A stretch of 64,000 nt of DNA. Origin: Terriglobia bacterium. Its GTDB lineage: Bacteria; Acidobacteriota; Terriglobia; Terriglobales; Acidobacteriaceae. The stretch spans positions 1-64,000 of the forward strand of contig JAIQGK010000008.1 of NCBI GenBank assembly GCA_020072645.1, read 5' to 3'. Within the stretch, counting starts at the first letter, position 1. Each line of letters starts with the position of its first letter. The position numbers and the translations under genes are program-made. Of this stretch, positions 17,184-26,200 are shown piece by piece. The notes under the pieces were generated by a model that worked only from the letters and a program-made list of their open reading frames with translations, had not been told where the DNA came from and ran no database searches.

Positions 17184-18250
17184 CGCGCTGCCTGATTCGC
17201 CGTGGGAAGTTTAGACAATATCTGCTTGAGTTCGGCCATCAGCCGTTCCATCTCTTGCTGCTTGCCAATGGTGATGCGCACGCAGCCTTCGCAATCTGGG
17301 CGGTCACGCAACGAAATGCCGCGCGCGCGCAAAGCGTCAAGAATGGACTTTTTCTCTTCGCCCAAACGGCAGAGGATAAAGTTGCCATGGCTGGGCCAGC
17401 ACTTGAAGCTGAGCTTTTCCAGTTCCTTGTGCAGCCATTCCCGGCTGGCGATGACCTGCGTAACGTAGTCGGCTACAAACTGGCGGTCTGCCAGCGCTTC
17501 AGCCAGACACTCAATGGCGAACGCATTCACGTTGAAGGGAGAAGCCATGCGCCGCAATACCGATATCTGTTCCACATCGCCTACCATCGCGCCCAGCCGG
17601 ATGCCCGCCAGTCCGTAAGCCTTAGAAAATGTTCGGGCAATGAACAAGTTGGGCAGCTTGCCAACTTGGTCGAGCATGGTCTGGCCATAGAAATCAAAGT
17701 ACGCTTCGTCCAGCAGGATTGCCGCATCAGGCGCTGCCTGGCTGATTTGCATAATCGCTGAGCGCGGCACGTCGACGCCCGTGGGATTGTTGGGATTGCA
17801 GATGACGACGATCCGCGTCTTGGCCGTCAGAGCATTCAGCACGCGCTCCAGAGGGAAACTGAAATCCGGGCCTGCCGGCACACGAACGGCCTTCGCATGT
17901 TCCATCTGGGAAAACACGTCATACATGGCGAACGTCGGGACCACGATGACGATCTCATCCTGCGGCTCAAGATAGGCGCGACAAAGAAGATCAATGGCCT
18001 CGTCCGCGCCATTGGTGAGCAGAAGCTGCTGTGGCGCAACGCCCAGAAAATCTGCCACCAGCTTTTCTCCGGCCTCACGGCGCGGATACAGCGCCAGCGT
18101 GCGCGCATCCATGCTGTTCAGTTTGGCAAGGACGCGCGGCGAGCAGCCCGTAGTGCTCTCATTCATGTCCAGGCGAAGTTCAGTTGTGGGACTGCTGAGT
18201 GGAGAATGGTATTCGCGCATCTCGCGGACGCACTGGCGCGCCTTAAGCAT
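17180..18250 (-). CDS. hisC: Histidinol-phosphate aminotransferase
   Basis: 356 residues, fold type I PLP enzyme. It shows [31 protein letters not shown], the PLP lysine in [16 protein letters not shown], and the late arginine in CVRITIG. It transfers an amino group from glutamate to imidazole acetol phosphate. It overlaps hisD by 8 nt and hisB by 4 nt. Confidence 0.95.
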   Translation of the reverse strand: MLKARQCVREMREYHSPLSSPTTELRLDMNESTTGCSPRVLAKLNSMDARTLALYPRREAGEKLVADFLGVAPQQLLLTNGADEAIDLLCRAYLEPQDEIVIVVPTFAMYDVFSQMEHAKAVRVPAGPDFSFPLERVLNALTAKTRIVVICNPNNPTGVDVPRSAIMQISQAAPDAAILLDEAYFDFYGQTMLDQVGKLPNLFIARTFSKAYGLAGIRLGAMVGDVEQISVLRRMASPFNVNAFAIECLAEALADRQFVADYVTQVIASREWLHKELEKLSFKCWPSHGNFILCRLGEEKKSILDALRARGISLRDRPDCEGCVRITIGKQQEMERLMAELKQILSKLPTANQAAR

Positions 18251-19490
18251 TTGCTGACCTCACTCGAATAGATTCTGCGTGGGCTTTCAGGCCCTCTGCT
18301 TCCGCCAGCGTGATCACCGCGGAAGCGATACGGTCCAGCCCATCGCGTGAAAGCTGCTGGACAGAGATGGTCTTAACAAAATCCTGCACTCCAAGTCCAC
18401 CCCGAAAACGCGCCACACCGCCGGTGGGAAGCACATGGTTAGGTCCGGAAGCGTAGTCGCCCGCTGCCTGCGGGGAATAGTCCCCGATGAAGATCGACCC
18501 CGCATTGTTGATATGCGCAAGGTCTTCTTCATTCACGGTAATGTGCTCGGCGGCAATGCGGTTGGCAAATTCCAGAGCTTGTTCGTGGGATTCGGCCAGC
18601 AGAATTGCGCCGTTTTCTTTGAGAGAAACTTTCGCGAGTTCATTTTGTGTCGCGGCTAGCTTTGCTTCGGTAGCGACCTTTTCCGACAGCGTGGCAGAAG
18701 ATGTGATGAACACGGCCAGCGTGTCGGGGTCGTGTTCTGCCTGGGCGACCAGATCAGCGGCGATGAATCGTGGTTCGCCGCGTTCGCTCACAATCACAAT
18801 CTCTGTCGGTCCGGCAAGAAAGTCGATGCCGCAATCAAAGGCAACGAGCTTCTTTGCGGCGGTCACAAACAGGTTTCCCGGCCCCACGATCTTGTCGACC
18901 TTTTGGATACTTGTTGTTCCATAGGCCAATGCGGCAATCGCTTGTGCTCCGCCGATTCTGTAGAACTCGTGCACGCCGAGGAAATGCGCGGTCGCCAGGG
19001 TCTCTGGGGCCGGGCGGGGAGATACAATGCGAATTTCCCGAACGCCCGCCACCTGTGCGGGGATCACCGTCATGAGCATGGTTGAAGGCAGAGGATAGCG
19101 CCCGCCAGGAACGTAGCAGCCGGCAGACTGTAATGGTCTCACGACCTGCCCGACGTTGATTCCCGGCGCTATGGCGTTGCGCCACTGCTGCGGCTTTTGC
19201 CATTCGCAATATTGCCGTATATTGTCGGCTGCGACCTTCAACGCTTGTTTGAAGACTTCGGGAACCGCGCTCCATGCTTGCTCGAGTTCTGCATCTGCAA
19301 CGCGGAGCGGCTGCTTGGCTTGCAAGCCGTCTAGTTTTTCGGCATAGCGTCGCAAAGCCTTGTCTCCGTTTTTGCGCACATCGACCACGATGCGCGCCAC
19401 CTTTTGCTCCACGCGAGCCAGGTCGGTTGCGCCGCGCTGTTCCAGTGCTCGAACAAAAGCCTCGGCTTTGCGGCCACGCAGCGTCCGCAT
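18243..19490 (-). CDS. hisD: Histidinol dehydrogenase
   Basis: 415 residues. Recognisable segments are CYVPGGRYPLPST, VGPGNLFVTAAK, DFLAGPTEI, and AEHDPDT, followed by EHITVNEED and a GPNHVLPTGG stretch near the C-terminus with the conserved zinc-binding and catalytic His/Glu residues. It carries out the final two NAD-dependent oxidations from histidinol to histidine. It shares 1 nt with hisG. Confidence 0.95.
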   Translation of the reverse strand: MRTLRGRKAEAFVRALEQRGATDLARVEQKVARIVVDVRKNGDKALRRYAEKLDGLQAKQPLRVADAELEQAWSAVPEVFKQALKVAADNIRQYCEWQKPQQWRNAIAPGINVGQVVRPLQSAGCYVPGGRYPLPSTMLMTVIPAQVAGVREIRIVSPRPAPETLATAHFLGVHEFYRIGGAQAIAALAYGTTSIQKVDKIVGPGNLFVTAAKKLVAFDCGIDFLAGPTEIVIVSERGEPRFIAADLVAQAEHDPDTLAVFITSSATLSEKVATEAKLAATQNELAKVSLKENGAILLAESHEQALEFANRIAAEHITVNEEDLAHINNAGSIFIGDYSPQAAGDYASGPNHVLPTGGVARFRGGLGVQDFVKTISVQQLSRDGLDRIASAVITLAEAEGLKAHAESIRVRSANA

Positions 19491-20359
19491 TACAGCACCA
19501 CCTTATTCAATGGATACTCAACAATACCTTCGGCTTTGGCGGCTTTGAGTTGAGGCATGATTTTCCACGCGGTGGATTCCTCAATGATTGTATTCACCGC
19601 CACCCACTCGCCATCGCTCAGGGTGGAAATGGTTGGCTTCTGCAACGCAGGCAGCACGGCCAGGACGCCCGGCAGGTCCTGTTTGCGAACGTTGAGCATC
19701 AGTCCAACGCGGCCCTGGGCATAGATGGCGCCGGAGAGCATCAGGGCAAGATTTTCAATCTTGTGGCGTTTCTCGTCACTTGCCCATGCCGCTTTGTTGG
19801 CGATGAGTTGCGTGCTGGACTCCATAATGGTTTCGATGATGCGCAGGCGGTTGGCGCGGAGAGAGCTGCCGGTTTCTGTGATTTCAACGATGGCGTCGGC
19901 CAGCGTGGGCGGCTTTACTTCGGTCGCGCCCCAGGAAAATTCAACCTTCACCGGAACATTGCGGCCTGCAAAGAAATTACGAGTCACATTTACCAGTTCG
20001 GTGGCGATAATCTTTCCCGCCAGGTCCTCGGCTTTCTTGAATGCTGAATCTTCCGGCACGGCGAGCACCCAGCGCACTTTGCCGAGGCCCTGCTTTGCGT
20101 AGGTCAGTTCGGCGGCGGTTTGCAACTCCAGGCCGCTTTCCACCACCCAGTCCTTGCCGGTAAGGCCGCAGTCGAGCGCGCCGTGATCAACGTAGCGTGC
20201 CATTTCCTGGGCGCGGATCAGCATGCACTCAATTTCCGGATCGTCAGTGGCGGCAAAATACGAACGGCTGCTGGTGTAAACGTTTAGGCCCGCGCGCTTG
20301 AACAGGGCGATGGTTGATTCCTGCAAACTTCCCTTGGGTAACCCGACGCGCAGCTTCAT
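19490..20359 (-). CDS. hisG: ATP phosphoribosyltransferase, long form
   Basis: 289 residues, first committed enzyme of histidine synthesis (ATP + PRPP). The N-terminus [13 protein letters not shown], the [10 protein letters not shown] segment and the PRPP-binding loop in [16 protein letters not shown] are typical. The length, with a C-terminal ACT-like regulatory domain (about residues 215-289), marks the long form, which is feedback-inhibited by histidine and needs no HisZ partner. Enzyme-level feedback would therefore add to the transcriptional attenuation seen upstream. It overlaps hisI by 4 nt. Confidence 0.95.
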   Translation of the reverse strand: MKLRVGLPKGSLQESTIALFKRAGLNVYTSSRSYFAATDDPEIECMLIRAQEMARYVDHGALDCGLTGKDWVVESGLELQTAAELTYAKQGLGKVRWVLAVPEDSAFKKAEDLAGKIIATELVNVTRNFFAGRNVPVKVEFSWGATEVKPPTLADAIVEITETGSSLRANRLRIIETIMESSTQLIANKAAWASDEKRHKIENLALMLSGAIYAQGRVGLMLNVRKQDLPGVLAVLPALQKPTISTLSDGEWVAVNTIIEESTAWKIMPQLKAAKAEGIVEYPLNKVVL

Positions 20360-20697
20360 CGCGGCGCCTCCACGGTGTTGACTGCAATCGGCTCAGTAAA
20401 GCATGACTTTGTGCCGGTGTGGCATACCAGACCGTCGCCTTCCACCTGCACACGGAACAGCAGTGTATCGCGATCGCAATCCGTCAATGCAGAAACTATG
20501 CGGAGCCGGTTGCCGGAGGTCTCGCCTTTCATCCACAGCTTTTGCCGGGTACGGGAATAAAACGTCACATAGCCGGTTTCCACGGTTCGTGCGTAAGCTT
20601 CAGAATTCATAAATCCCACCATCAGTACCTCGCCCGTGGAGTCTTCCTGCACAATGGCGGGGGCCAGGCCATCCATTTTGTCAAAATCAATCTGCAT
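20356..20697 (-). CDS. hisI: Phosphoribosyl-AMP cyclohydrolase (HisI domain only)
   Basis: 113 residues: [42 protein letters not shown], a zinc/magnesium site in [11 protein letters not shown], and a late [10 protein letters not shown]. It hydrolyses the adenine ring of phosphoribosyl-AMP. It lacks the C-terminal HisE pyrophosphatase domain found in fused HisIE proteins, and no hisE lies in the operon. First structural gene; its ATG is preceded by a GAGGA ribosome binding site and, further up, by the attenuator. Confidence 0.95.
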   Translation of the reverse strand: MQIDFDKMDGLAPAIVQEDSTGEVLMVGFMNSEAYARTVETGYVTFYSRTRQKLWMKGETSGNRLRIVSALTDCDRDTLLFRVQVEGDGLVCHTGTKSCFTEPIAVNTVEAPR

Positions 20698-20730
20698 ATA
20701 TCCTCACAAGTTCATGCTTTAACAGGAAGC

Positions 20731-20768
20731 AAAACAAAAAGCCCGCCGATTTGTTTGAGCCGGCGGGC
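20731..20768 (-). terminator. Attenuator terminator of the his operon
   Basis: On the minus strand GCCCGCCG (20768-20761) pairs with CGGCGGGC (20748-20741) around a 12-nt loop, directly followed by TTTTTGTTTTG. This intrinsic terminator lies between the leader peptide gene and hisI, 34 bp before hisI, so it would stop transcription before the operon. Its 5' arm is also the partner of the antiterminator. Confidence 0.85.
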
Positions 20769-20855
20769 CTTTGATCTTTATAAGTGCGCTGTATTTAACT
20801 TCTACAGGCCTCCGCCGACACGCTCGCCGTGTAATGGTGGTGATGATGGCGATGT
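20757..20855 (-). promoter_or_regulatory. Alternative hairpins of the his attenuator (1:2 and 2:3)
   Basis: Three mutually exclusive pairings can be drawn on the minus-strand RNA. Segment 1, inside the histidine codons (TCGCC, 20852-20848, with flanking ACA), pairs with segment 2 (GGCGA, 20828-20824, and TGT). Segment 2/3: GAGC plus CGGCGG (20825-20812, 4-nt bulge) pair with CCGCCG-GCTC (20766-20757), ten base pairs. Segment 3/4 is the terminator. A ribosome stalled on histidine codons would cover segment 1 and free the 2:3 antiterminator, the classical his/trp logic. The pairings are read directly; the regulation is inferred. Confidence 0.75.
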
Positions 20856-20869
20856 GACAGGGAAACCAT
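20795..20869 (-). CDS. hisL: Histidine operon leader peptide
   Basis: A 24-residue open frame, ATG at 20869 to TAA at 20795-20797, that starts MVSLS and contains HRHHHHH: six histidines in seven codons, five of them consecutive (CAT CGC CAT CAT CAC CAC CAT). It sits between a promoter-like sequence and an intrinsic terminator upstream of hisI. Composition, position and overlap with alternative hairpins identify it as an attenuation leader peptide. An in-frame stop lies 9 nt upstream, so the start is fixed. No Shine-Dalgarno element is seen. Confidence 0.85.
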   Translation of the reverse strand: MVSLSHRHHHHHYTASVSAEACRS

Positions 20870-20877
20870 GAGCGGTT

Positions 20878-20907
20878 ATGCTAGCGAACCTGCCTTGGAG
20901 ATGTCAA
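20878..20907 (-). promoter_or_regulatory. Sigma-70-type promoter of the his operon
   Basis: On the minus strand a perfect TTGACA -35 box (20907-20902) is followed after 18 nt by TAGCAT (20883-20878), a four-of-six match to TATAAT. The predicted transcription start, about 7 nt further, falls at about 20870-20872, within 1-3 nt of the leader-peptide ATG. The leader transcript would thus be leaderless or nearly so. Confidence 0.6.
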
Positions 20908-20941
20908 TCGCAAAAGTAGGCGCGAGCGGCTAACCCGAGGG

Positions 20942-21301
20942 CTATTCCGTATATCCGCGGACCCGCCGTCCTTCCAGCACAAGACCAATAGCGGCGATCA
21001 ATTCGTGAGGAGCATCACTCAAGATAAAGTCCGCGCCGGGAATCTCCGGCGAATGGAAGCACATTTCCAGAATCGGCAAGCCGGGATAGTAGTGGTTCAC
21101 GGCGTGGGCAATTTTGCGCTTCTCCACTCCGCGGAAACCGTGGCAAATAAGGGCCAAGTCCACTTTTTCACTGGTCTTACCCAGGGCTTCAACCTGCGCC
21201 AAAGTCAGCGCGGAGCAAACAATGAATCCTTTATGTTCCAACAGCAGTTGGCGAGTTGTATTGAGGACTTCACTGGAAGAAACCGACAGAATTTTGGCCA
21301 T
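20942..21301 (-). CDS. Degenerate response-regulator receiver-like protein
   Basis: 119 residues from the ATG at 21301; the longer frame to 21421 adds a stretch of unlikely composition. The alternation AKILSVSS..., LEHKGFIVCSA, VDLALICHGF, LPILEMCF, ADFILSD, ELIAAIGLVLEG follows the beta-alpha layout of a CheY-like receiver. However, the N-terminal acidic pair is replaced by SS and the phosphoacceptor aspartate position (after DLALI) reads Cys. It is therefore probably a phosphorylation-independent pseudo-receiver. It has no output domain. No ribosome binding site decides the start. Confidence 0.5.
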   Translation of the reverse strand: MAKILSVSSSEVLNTTRQLLLEHKGFIVCSALTLAQVEALGKTSEKVDLALICHGFRGVEKRKIAHAVNHYYPGLPILEMCFHSPEIPGADFILSDAPHELIAAIGLVLEGRRVRGYTE

Positions 21302-21512
21302 GAATGTTGGGTCAGGTTGTGCTGATTTTTCCGGATTATACCCCAGCATTTGATTTTGAAAAGCCCAGTCCGCTGAATTTCGGGTAAATAAAATAGCAGA
21401 GACTCTGGACGCATATGTCATTGGTACATGGGCCTTGTCACGATTATTGGAAATCTTTTAATATCTACAACGATTCCGAAAGCAGCGGATCGAATCCACT
21501 CAAGGAAGCACT

Positions 21513-21761
21513 GTGCGAAAGAAATATCGACCGGGAGATCTGGTGCCTGAAAGTGGAATTTACCGGGTTACGCACGATTCGCACCGTCTAATGCATGAGG
21601 CCACTCTCCTCCAGGACCAGCGGTTCCCCATTTGCAGGAAGTGCAACCACGATGTCCGTTTTGAGCTGCGTCGGGCGGTCAAAAATCCTACACGTATCAC
21701 TTCCGGTTATCACGCCATCCTTGAAGATTATCCTGACGCGGAGCCGTTCATCGTCAACTGA
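21513..21761 (+). CDS. Small uncharacterised protein with CxxC motif
   Basis: 82 residues starting at GTG, with AAGGAAG 4 nt upstream. The N-terminus KYRPGDLVPESGIYRVTHDSHR resembles short YjzC-like proteins, followed by the Cys pair in PICRKCNHDVRFEL, a possible half zinc site. The C-terminus is acidic (EDYPDAEP). Function unknown; it stands alone between the pseudo-receiver and the MATE gene. Confidence 0.6.
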   Translation: MRKKYRPGDLVPESGIYRVTHDSHRLMHEATLLQDQRFPICRKCNHDVRFELRRAVKNPTRITSGYHAILEDYPDAEPFIVN

Positions 21762-21833
21762 TCCCAGCTAGGCAGCCCCGGCATCTCCCTGCCTCTTTAC
21801 CCCTATTTCGCAAAATATGGCCTTCCGTGTGCA

Positions 21834-23231
21834 ATGGAAAAGGTGTGTTTAAATCATCCAGTGGAAACGCGTGAGATAGGCCAGGAATTTCGTCCCATGT
21901 TGCGGCTGGCAGCGCCGCTTGCCCTTACTGAGCTGGGATGGCTGGCCATGGCATTTACTGACACCGTAATGGTGGGTCGGCTGCCGGATAGCGCGACCGC
22001 CATTGGCGCGGTCAGCCTCGGCAGCACGCTTTTTTACACGATTGGAATTTTTGGCAGCGGTGTAATGCTGGGTATGGACACTTTGGTGGCGCAGGCGTAT
22101 GGCGCACGTCGTCTGGAAGAGTGCCACCGCACCATGTGGAACTCGCTTTATCTGGCATGCATTCTGTCTCCCATTTTAATGGCCTCGGTATTGATATTTC
22201 TGCCACTGTTCGGCCATTTAGGACTTGCGCCATCACTGGTCAGTACGACGGTCCCATTTCTTAAAGCGCTGGTCTGGAGCACGCTGCCGCTTGCTCTCTA
22301 CTTTGCCTTGCGACGCTACCTGCAGTCCATGCACATTGTTAAGCCCGTGGTATTTGCCCTGGTATCGGCGAACCTGGTGAACCTGGCGGGGAACTGGGTG
22401 CTGGTTTACGGGCATCTTGGAGCGCGGGCCTTTGGTGTGGCCGGCAGCGGATGGTCCACGTGCATCTCTCGGGCATATATGGTCGTGGTGCTGGCGATTG
22501 CAGCGGTGTATTACGATCGCAAACGATCCAGCGGGCTGTGGAGCGCTTCACGGCGTTTTGAACTCAATCGGATACGCGTGCTGCTGCGGCTGGGACTTCC
22601 GGCAGCGGCGCAGCTATTACTTGAGGTCGGCGCTTTTGCCATGGCAACTTTTCTGATCGGCAAACTTGGCGCGGTGCAGCTTGCCGGACACCAGATTGCC
22701 CTCAATGTTGCGAGCTTCACTTATATGGTTCCGCTAGGAATATGCTCCGCCGCGGCTGTGCGGGTGGGCCACGCCATGGGCGCACAGGATGCGCACGCGG
22801 CCGCCCGCGCCGGATGGATGGCAATCTTCTTTGGCGCACTTTTCATGTCGTGCTCAGGGCTGGCGCTGTTCTTGTTTGCCAGGCCGATTGCTCGCGCATA
22901 TACGCCGGAAGCCGCCGTGGTCAATGCCGGGGCCACGTTGCTGCTGGTGGCGGCGGTGTTCCAGTTATTCGATGGACTACAGGTTGTTGCGACGGGAGCG
23001 CTCAGAGGCGCTGGTAACACCCGTATTCCTATGCTCGCTAATTTTGTCGGCTACTGGGTAATAGGCCTTCCGCTGGGCGCGTTCCTGTGCTTCAAGATGA
23101 AAATGGGAGCAGTGGGCATGTGGCTGGGGTTGTGTCTGGCGCTCGTATTGATTGGGAGCGTCCTGTTGGCTGTGTGGCAAGCCGAGATTAAACGACTAAC
23201 CCTGACAAGATCAACAGCGACCGGAGTGTGA
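21834..23231 (+). CDS. MATE-family multidrug/Na+ antiporter
   Basis: 465 residues, twelve predicted helices in two homologous halves. The first half has PLALTELGWLAMAFTDTVMVG and GMDTLVAQAYGA; the second has the corresponding PAAAQLLLEVGAFAMATFLIG, NVASFTYMVPLGICSAAAVRVGHAMGA. These are typical of NorM-like MATE exporters that expel cationic drugs in exchange for Na+ or H+. The substrate cannot be predicted. No strong ribosome binding site precedes the ATG, so the start could be slightly different. Confidence 0.92.
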   Translation: MEKVCLNHPVETREIGQEFRPMLRLAAPLALTELGWLAMAFTDTVMVGRLPDSATAIGAVSLGSTLFYTIGIFGSGVMLGMDTLVAQAYGARRLEECHRTMWNSLYLACILSPILMASVLIFLPLFGHLGLAPSLVSTTVPFLKALVWSTLPLALYFALRRYLQSMHIVKPVVFALVSANLVNLAGNWVLVYGHLGARAFGVAGSGWSTCISRAYMVVVLAIAAVYYDRKRSSGLWSASRRFELNRIRVLLRLGLPAAAQLLLEVGAFAMATFLIGKLGAVQLAGHQIALNVASFTYMVPLGICSAAAVRVGHAMGAQDAHAAARAGWMAIFFGALFMSCSGLALFLFARPIARAYTPEAAVVNAGATLLLVAAVFQLFDGLQVVATGALRGAGNTRIPMLANFVGYWVIGLPLGAFLCFKMKMGAVGMWLGLCLALVLIGSVLLAVWQAEIKRLTLTRSTATGV

Positions 23232-23248
23232 CCGATAGCTGTCGGCAT

Positions 23249-23276
23249 AAAAAAGCAGGCCCGGAGGCCCGCCTGT
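23249..23276 (-). terminator. Terminator of the TonB receptor gene
   Basis: On the minus strand a GC-rich imperfect hairpin (CAGGC...GCCTG with an internal bulge) is followed by TTTTTT, about 20 bp after the receptor stop codon. The MATE gene ends just on the other side. Confidence 0.65.
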
Positions 23277-23296
23277 TGGTTTGTACACGTACGCGG

Positions 23297-26200
23297 TTAG
23301 AAGCGAACGTGGAATGAGAGTTGGAGTTTGCGCGGTCCGTCATCAGACCCCGGATCGCCAAGACCATTAAACGGCGACGAGAGGATTCTGCCGCCTTTTT
23401 GCAGATCAGCCAGGGTCAAGGTCTTTCCGTTAGTTCCAACGTAAGTGCCGTTGGGCCGCATGCAGCCAGTGCAGGTGAAGAAATCAGGATTGACGGTCGC
23501 GCCAGGCGATCCGGCATTGGTGACAGATGGGCCCAAGACGTTAAGTACGTCATTCGTGTTGAACAAAGTTGCATTGGTGTGGTTGAACACGTTGAAAGCA
23601 TCAAACCGGAGTTCCACCTTGATGTTTTCGTACTTGGGCATGTTAATCGACTTGTGCAGGGAAGCGTCGAACTTATAGAACGGTGATCCCCGTGCGGCGT
23701 CTCTGCCCACGTCGCCGTTAACTTTTGAGAAAGTGACAGCGTCGCCCGTAACGGCATCCACTGCGCCGGTGAAAGTTACGCCCGCCGGCGGTGCAAATGC
23801 ATTTTGAATCGACTGGCATTGCGCCGCTGGGAACCCTCCGGCGATACATGCCGCTACCGCGCCGGGGCCAAACAGTGCGTTACCGCCATCGAAGGAAGCG
23901 ATACCAGACGTGTTAACGGTTCCGTCTGCCGCTACGTTGGGCCGCTGCTGCGTTTCGCTGCCGGCGCCAAAAAATCTGGCGCTGCCGCCGAATGGAGCAG
24001 TACCTGTCGAAAGCGGATAAGGCCGTCCCGATTGCAGCTGGCCGACCCAGCTCAATCCAAGGTTATTGGCAAAAACGCCGGCGAAGTGGTTGGAAGTCAT
24101 CTTGCCGGAATCCAGAACCACACCCATGTTCACAGCGTGGCGGATGTCGTTAAACGCAGGCCCCAGCTCGGGCCGGGTATTAACGAAATCACCCGGTTCT
24201 GAAAGACCAAAAAAGTCTTCGCCTGAGGTAAGAGCATGTGACCAGGTATAGCTGGCATTGAACTGTATATGCCTGGACATGTTCTTTTCCACGCTTACAA
24301 GCATGCCGTTGTAGTGCGAGGTGCGCGAGTTCTCATTTGTGCGGACAGCGGCAAATTGTGTATTCGGCCGCGCGGGGCTGTAGAAAAAGAAACCGGGATG
24401 GTTTGGATCGGCATTCAATGTTGGCGCGTTAAAATCACGCTCACCAAAGAGGCCGAAACCAAACTGACCGATGTACTGAACCCCCGCCTTCAGGGTGTTG
24501 GTGAATTGGTGCTCAATACCAAAGTTCACGGAACGCATTTCCGGGTTTTTTAGGTCGGGTGAGATGGGCCTTACGCGGCCGAAAGGACCGCTCAGTTGAG
24601 GAGCAAAGGGCGCCAGTAATGCGGGGCTCGGAAGATTGGGGAAGGCGGCCAGTGCTGCAGCCCCCGCGGGTGTAGAGTTGTCGATGGTAACCGTATTCAA
24701 TGTCGTGCCATCGAAGTTAAGTGAATCCAGCACTACGTTGTTGAAGGCGAGCATTGTTGTCTCGGCAAAGGACAAACGGAACAGTGTCTTGTCCCACGGA
24801 GCGTAGGTGAAACCCAACCGGGGCTGCCAGTTGTTTCCGTCAGATGAACAGGCCGAAATCAGACCGTTACCCTGGAAACAGGTGCCGTTCGGACCGGGAA
24901 TTTTGCCGCCTTTAAATGCGCCGGCTTCAAAGTCATATCGCAATCCGGCGTTCATGGTCAGCTTGCGGCTGATCTTCCATGTGTCCTGGATGTAGAACCC
25001 GTAGATGTTGTCCTTGGAGGTGACTTCTCCCGGGCCAAACGCAATCGTCAAACTGGTCGGAACGAAGGGGTCCGTTGGGGTCCCAGTCCCGCTGGCGGTG
25101 TATTGTCCAAAGTGAAACTGCGGGAAAAGCGAGTTCCAGGGATAGTAGCTGATGTTGAACCCGGTTTTCCATGTGTGGTTCCCGTGGACCCAGGTCAAGT
25201 TGTCAATATATTGATACCGCTTTTGCAGGCCACCCTGGGGGCAGCAGAAATCTGCGCCGGTCGTCGCATCTCCAAGATCGGTGTGGATGATTCCGGGAGC
25301 GCTGCTGGCGTCAGATGTCGCGGTGACAAAACGGTAAAAAACAAACCGGGCTTCGTTCGTCAGGTTGGACGAGAGCGAAGAAACCAAGCCTACATTGACG
25401 CTGGCATTGTTAATCGTGCTGCTGGTGAGGCCATCTGGCGTGATGTTAGTTCCCGTTTGGACGATAACGTTTGCTTCCCGAAGGCGGTCCACTGCATAGC
25501 GCGCTGTCAATAAGTGCTTGTCTGTGATGTGGTAATCGATCTTTGCAGAATAGAGCAGGTTATTGACTGGCGACTGAACCGTAACGTTGCCCCCAAGTTC
25601 AGGGGGGGGAGTTAACGTGAGCGGGACAGCTTGGCGGCTTAGCTCATAGCTGGTAAACCAGAAAAGTTTATCCTTCTTGAAGGGACCGCCTAAAGTGAAA
25701 CCACCTTCCTTGCGGTGGAAAGGGGCGCGCGGACAACCCTCGATCGATGTCGGATCGGGGCAGCGCGGGTCGCCAAGAATTCCCACATTATAAAAGGGAT
25801 CAGATGCGGCCAGGTTTCGTCCGCGGAAATACATGTGACCATCGCCGTGAATACTGTTAGTGCCGGACTTCGTTACAACATTCATTACCAGGCCGGTGGC
25901 CTGGCCGTATTCCGCGTTGTAGTTGTTGGTCAGAACCTGAAATTCCTGCACCTCGTCAATGGATGCGCCTGTGCTATCACGGCCGGAAACCAGTTGGTCA
26001 GTTATGTTGGCGCCATCTACGTTGTAAAGATTGCCGCGATTGTTGATGGAGCCGGGAGAGATAAGATCGGTGGTCAAGCCGCTGGTATCAGACTTTACGC
26101 CAGGGGCCGTAAGCGCGAGCTGGGCGTAATCATTCACTGTGCCGCCGGCGCCAGCCAGTGTAGGCAGTCGTTCCATATCCAGGTTCGTGATATTGGTGGA

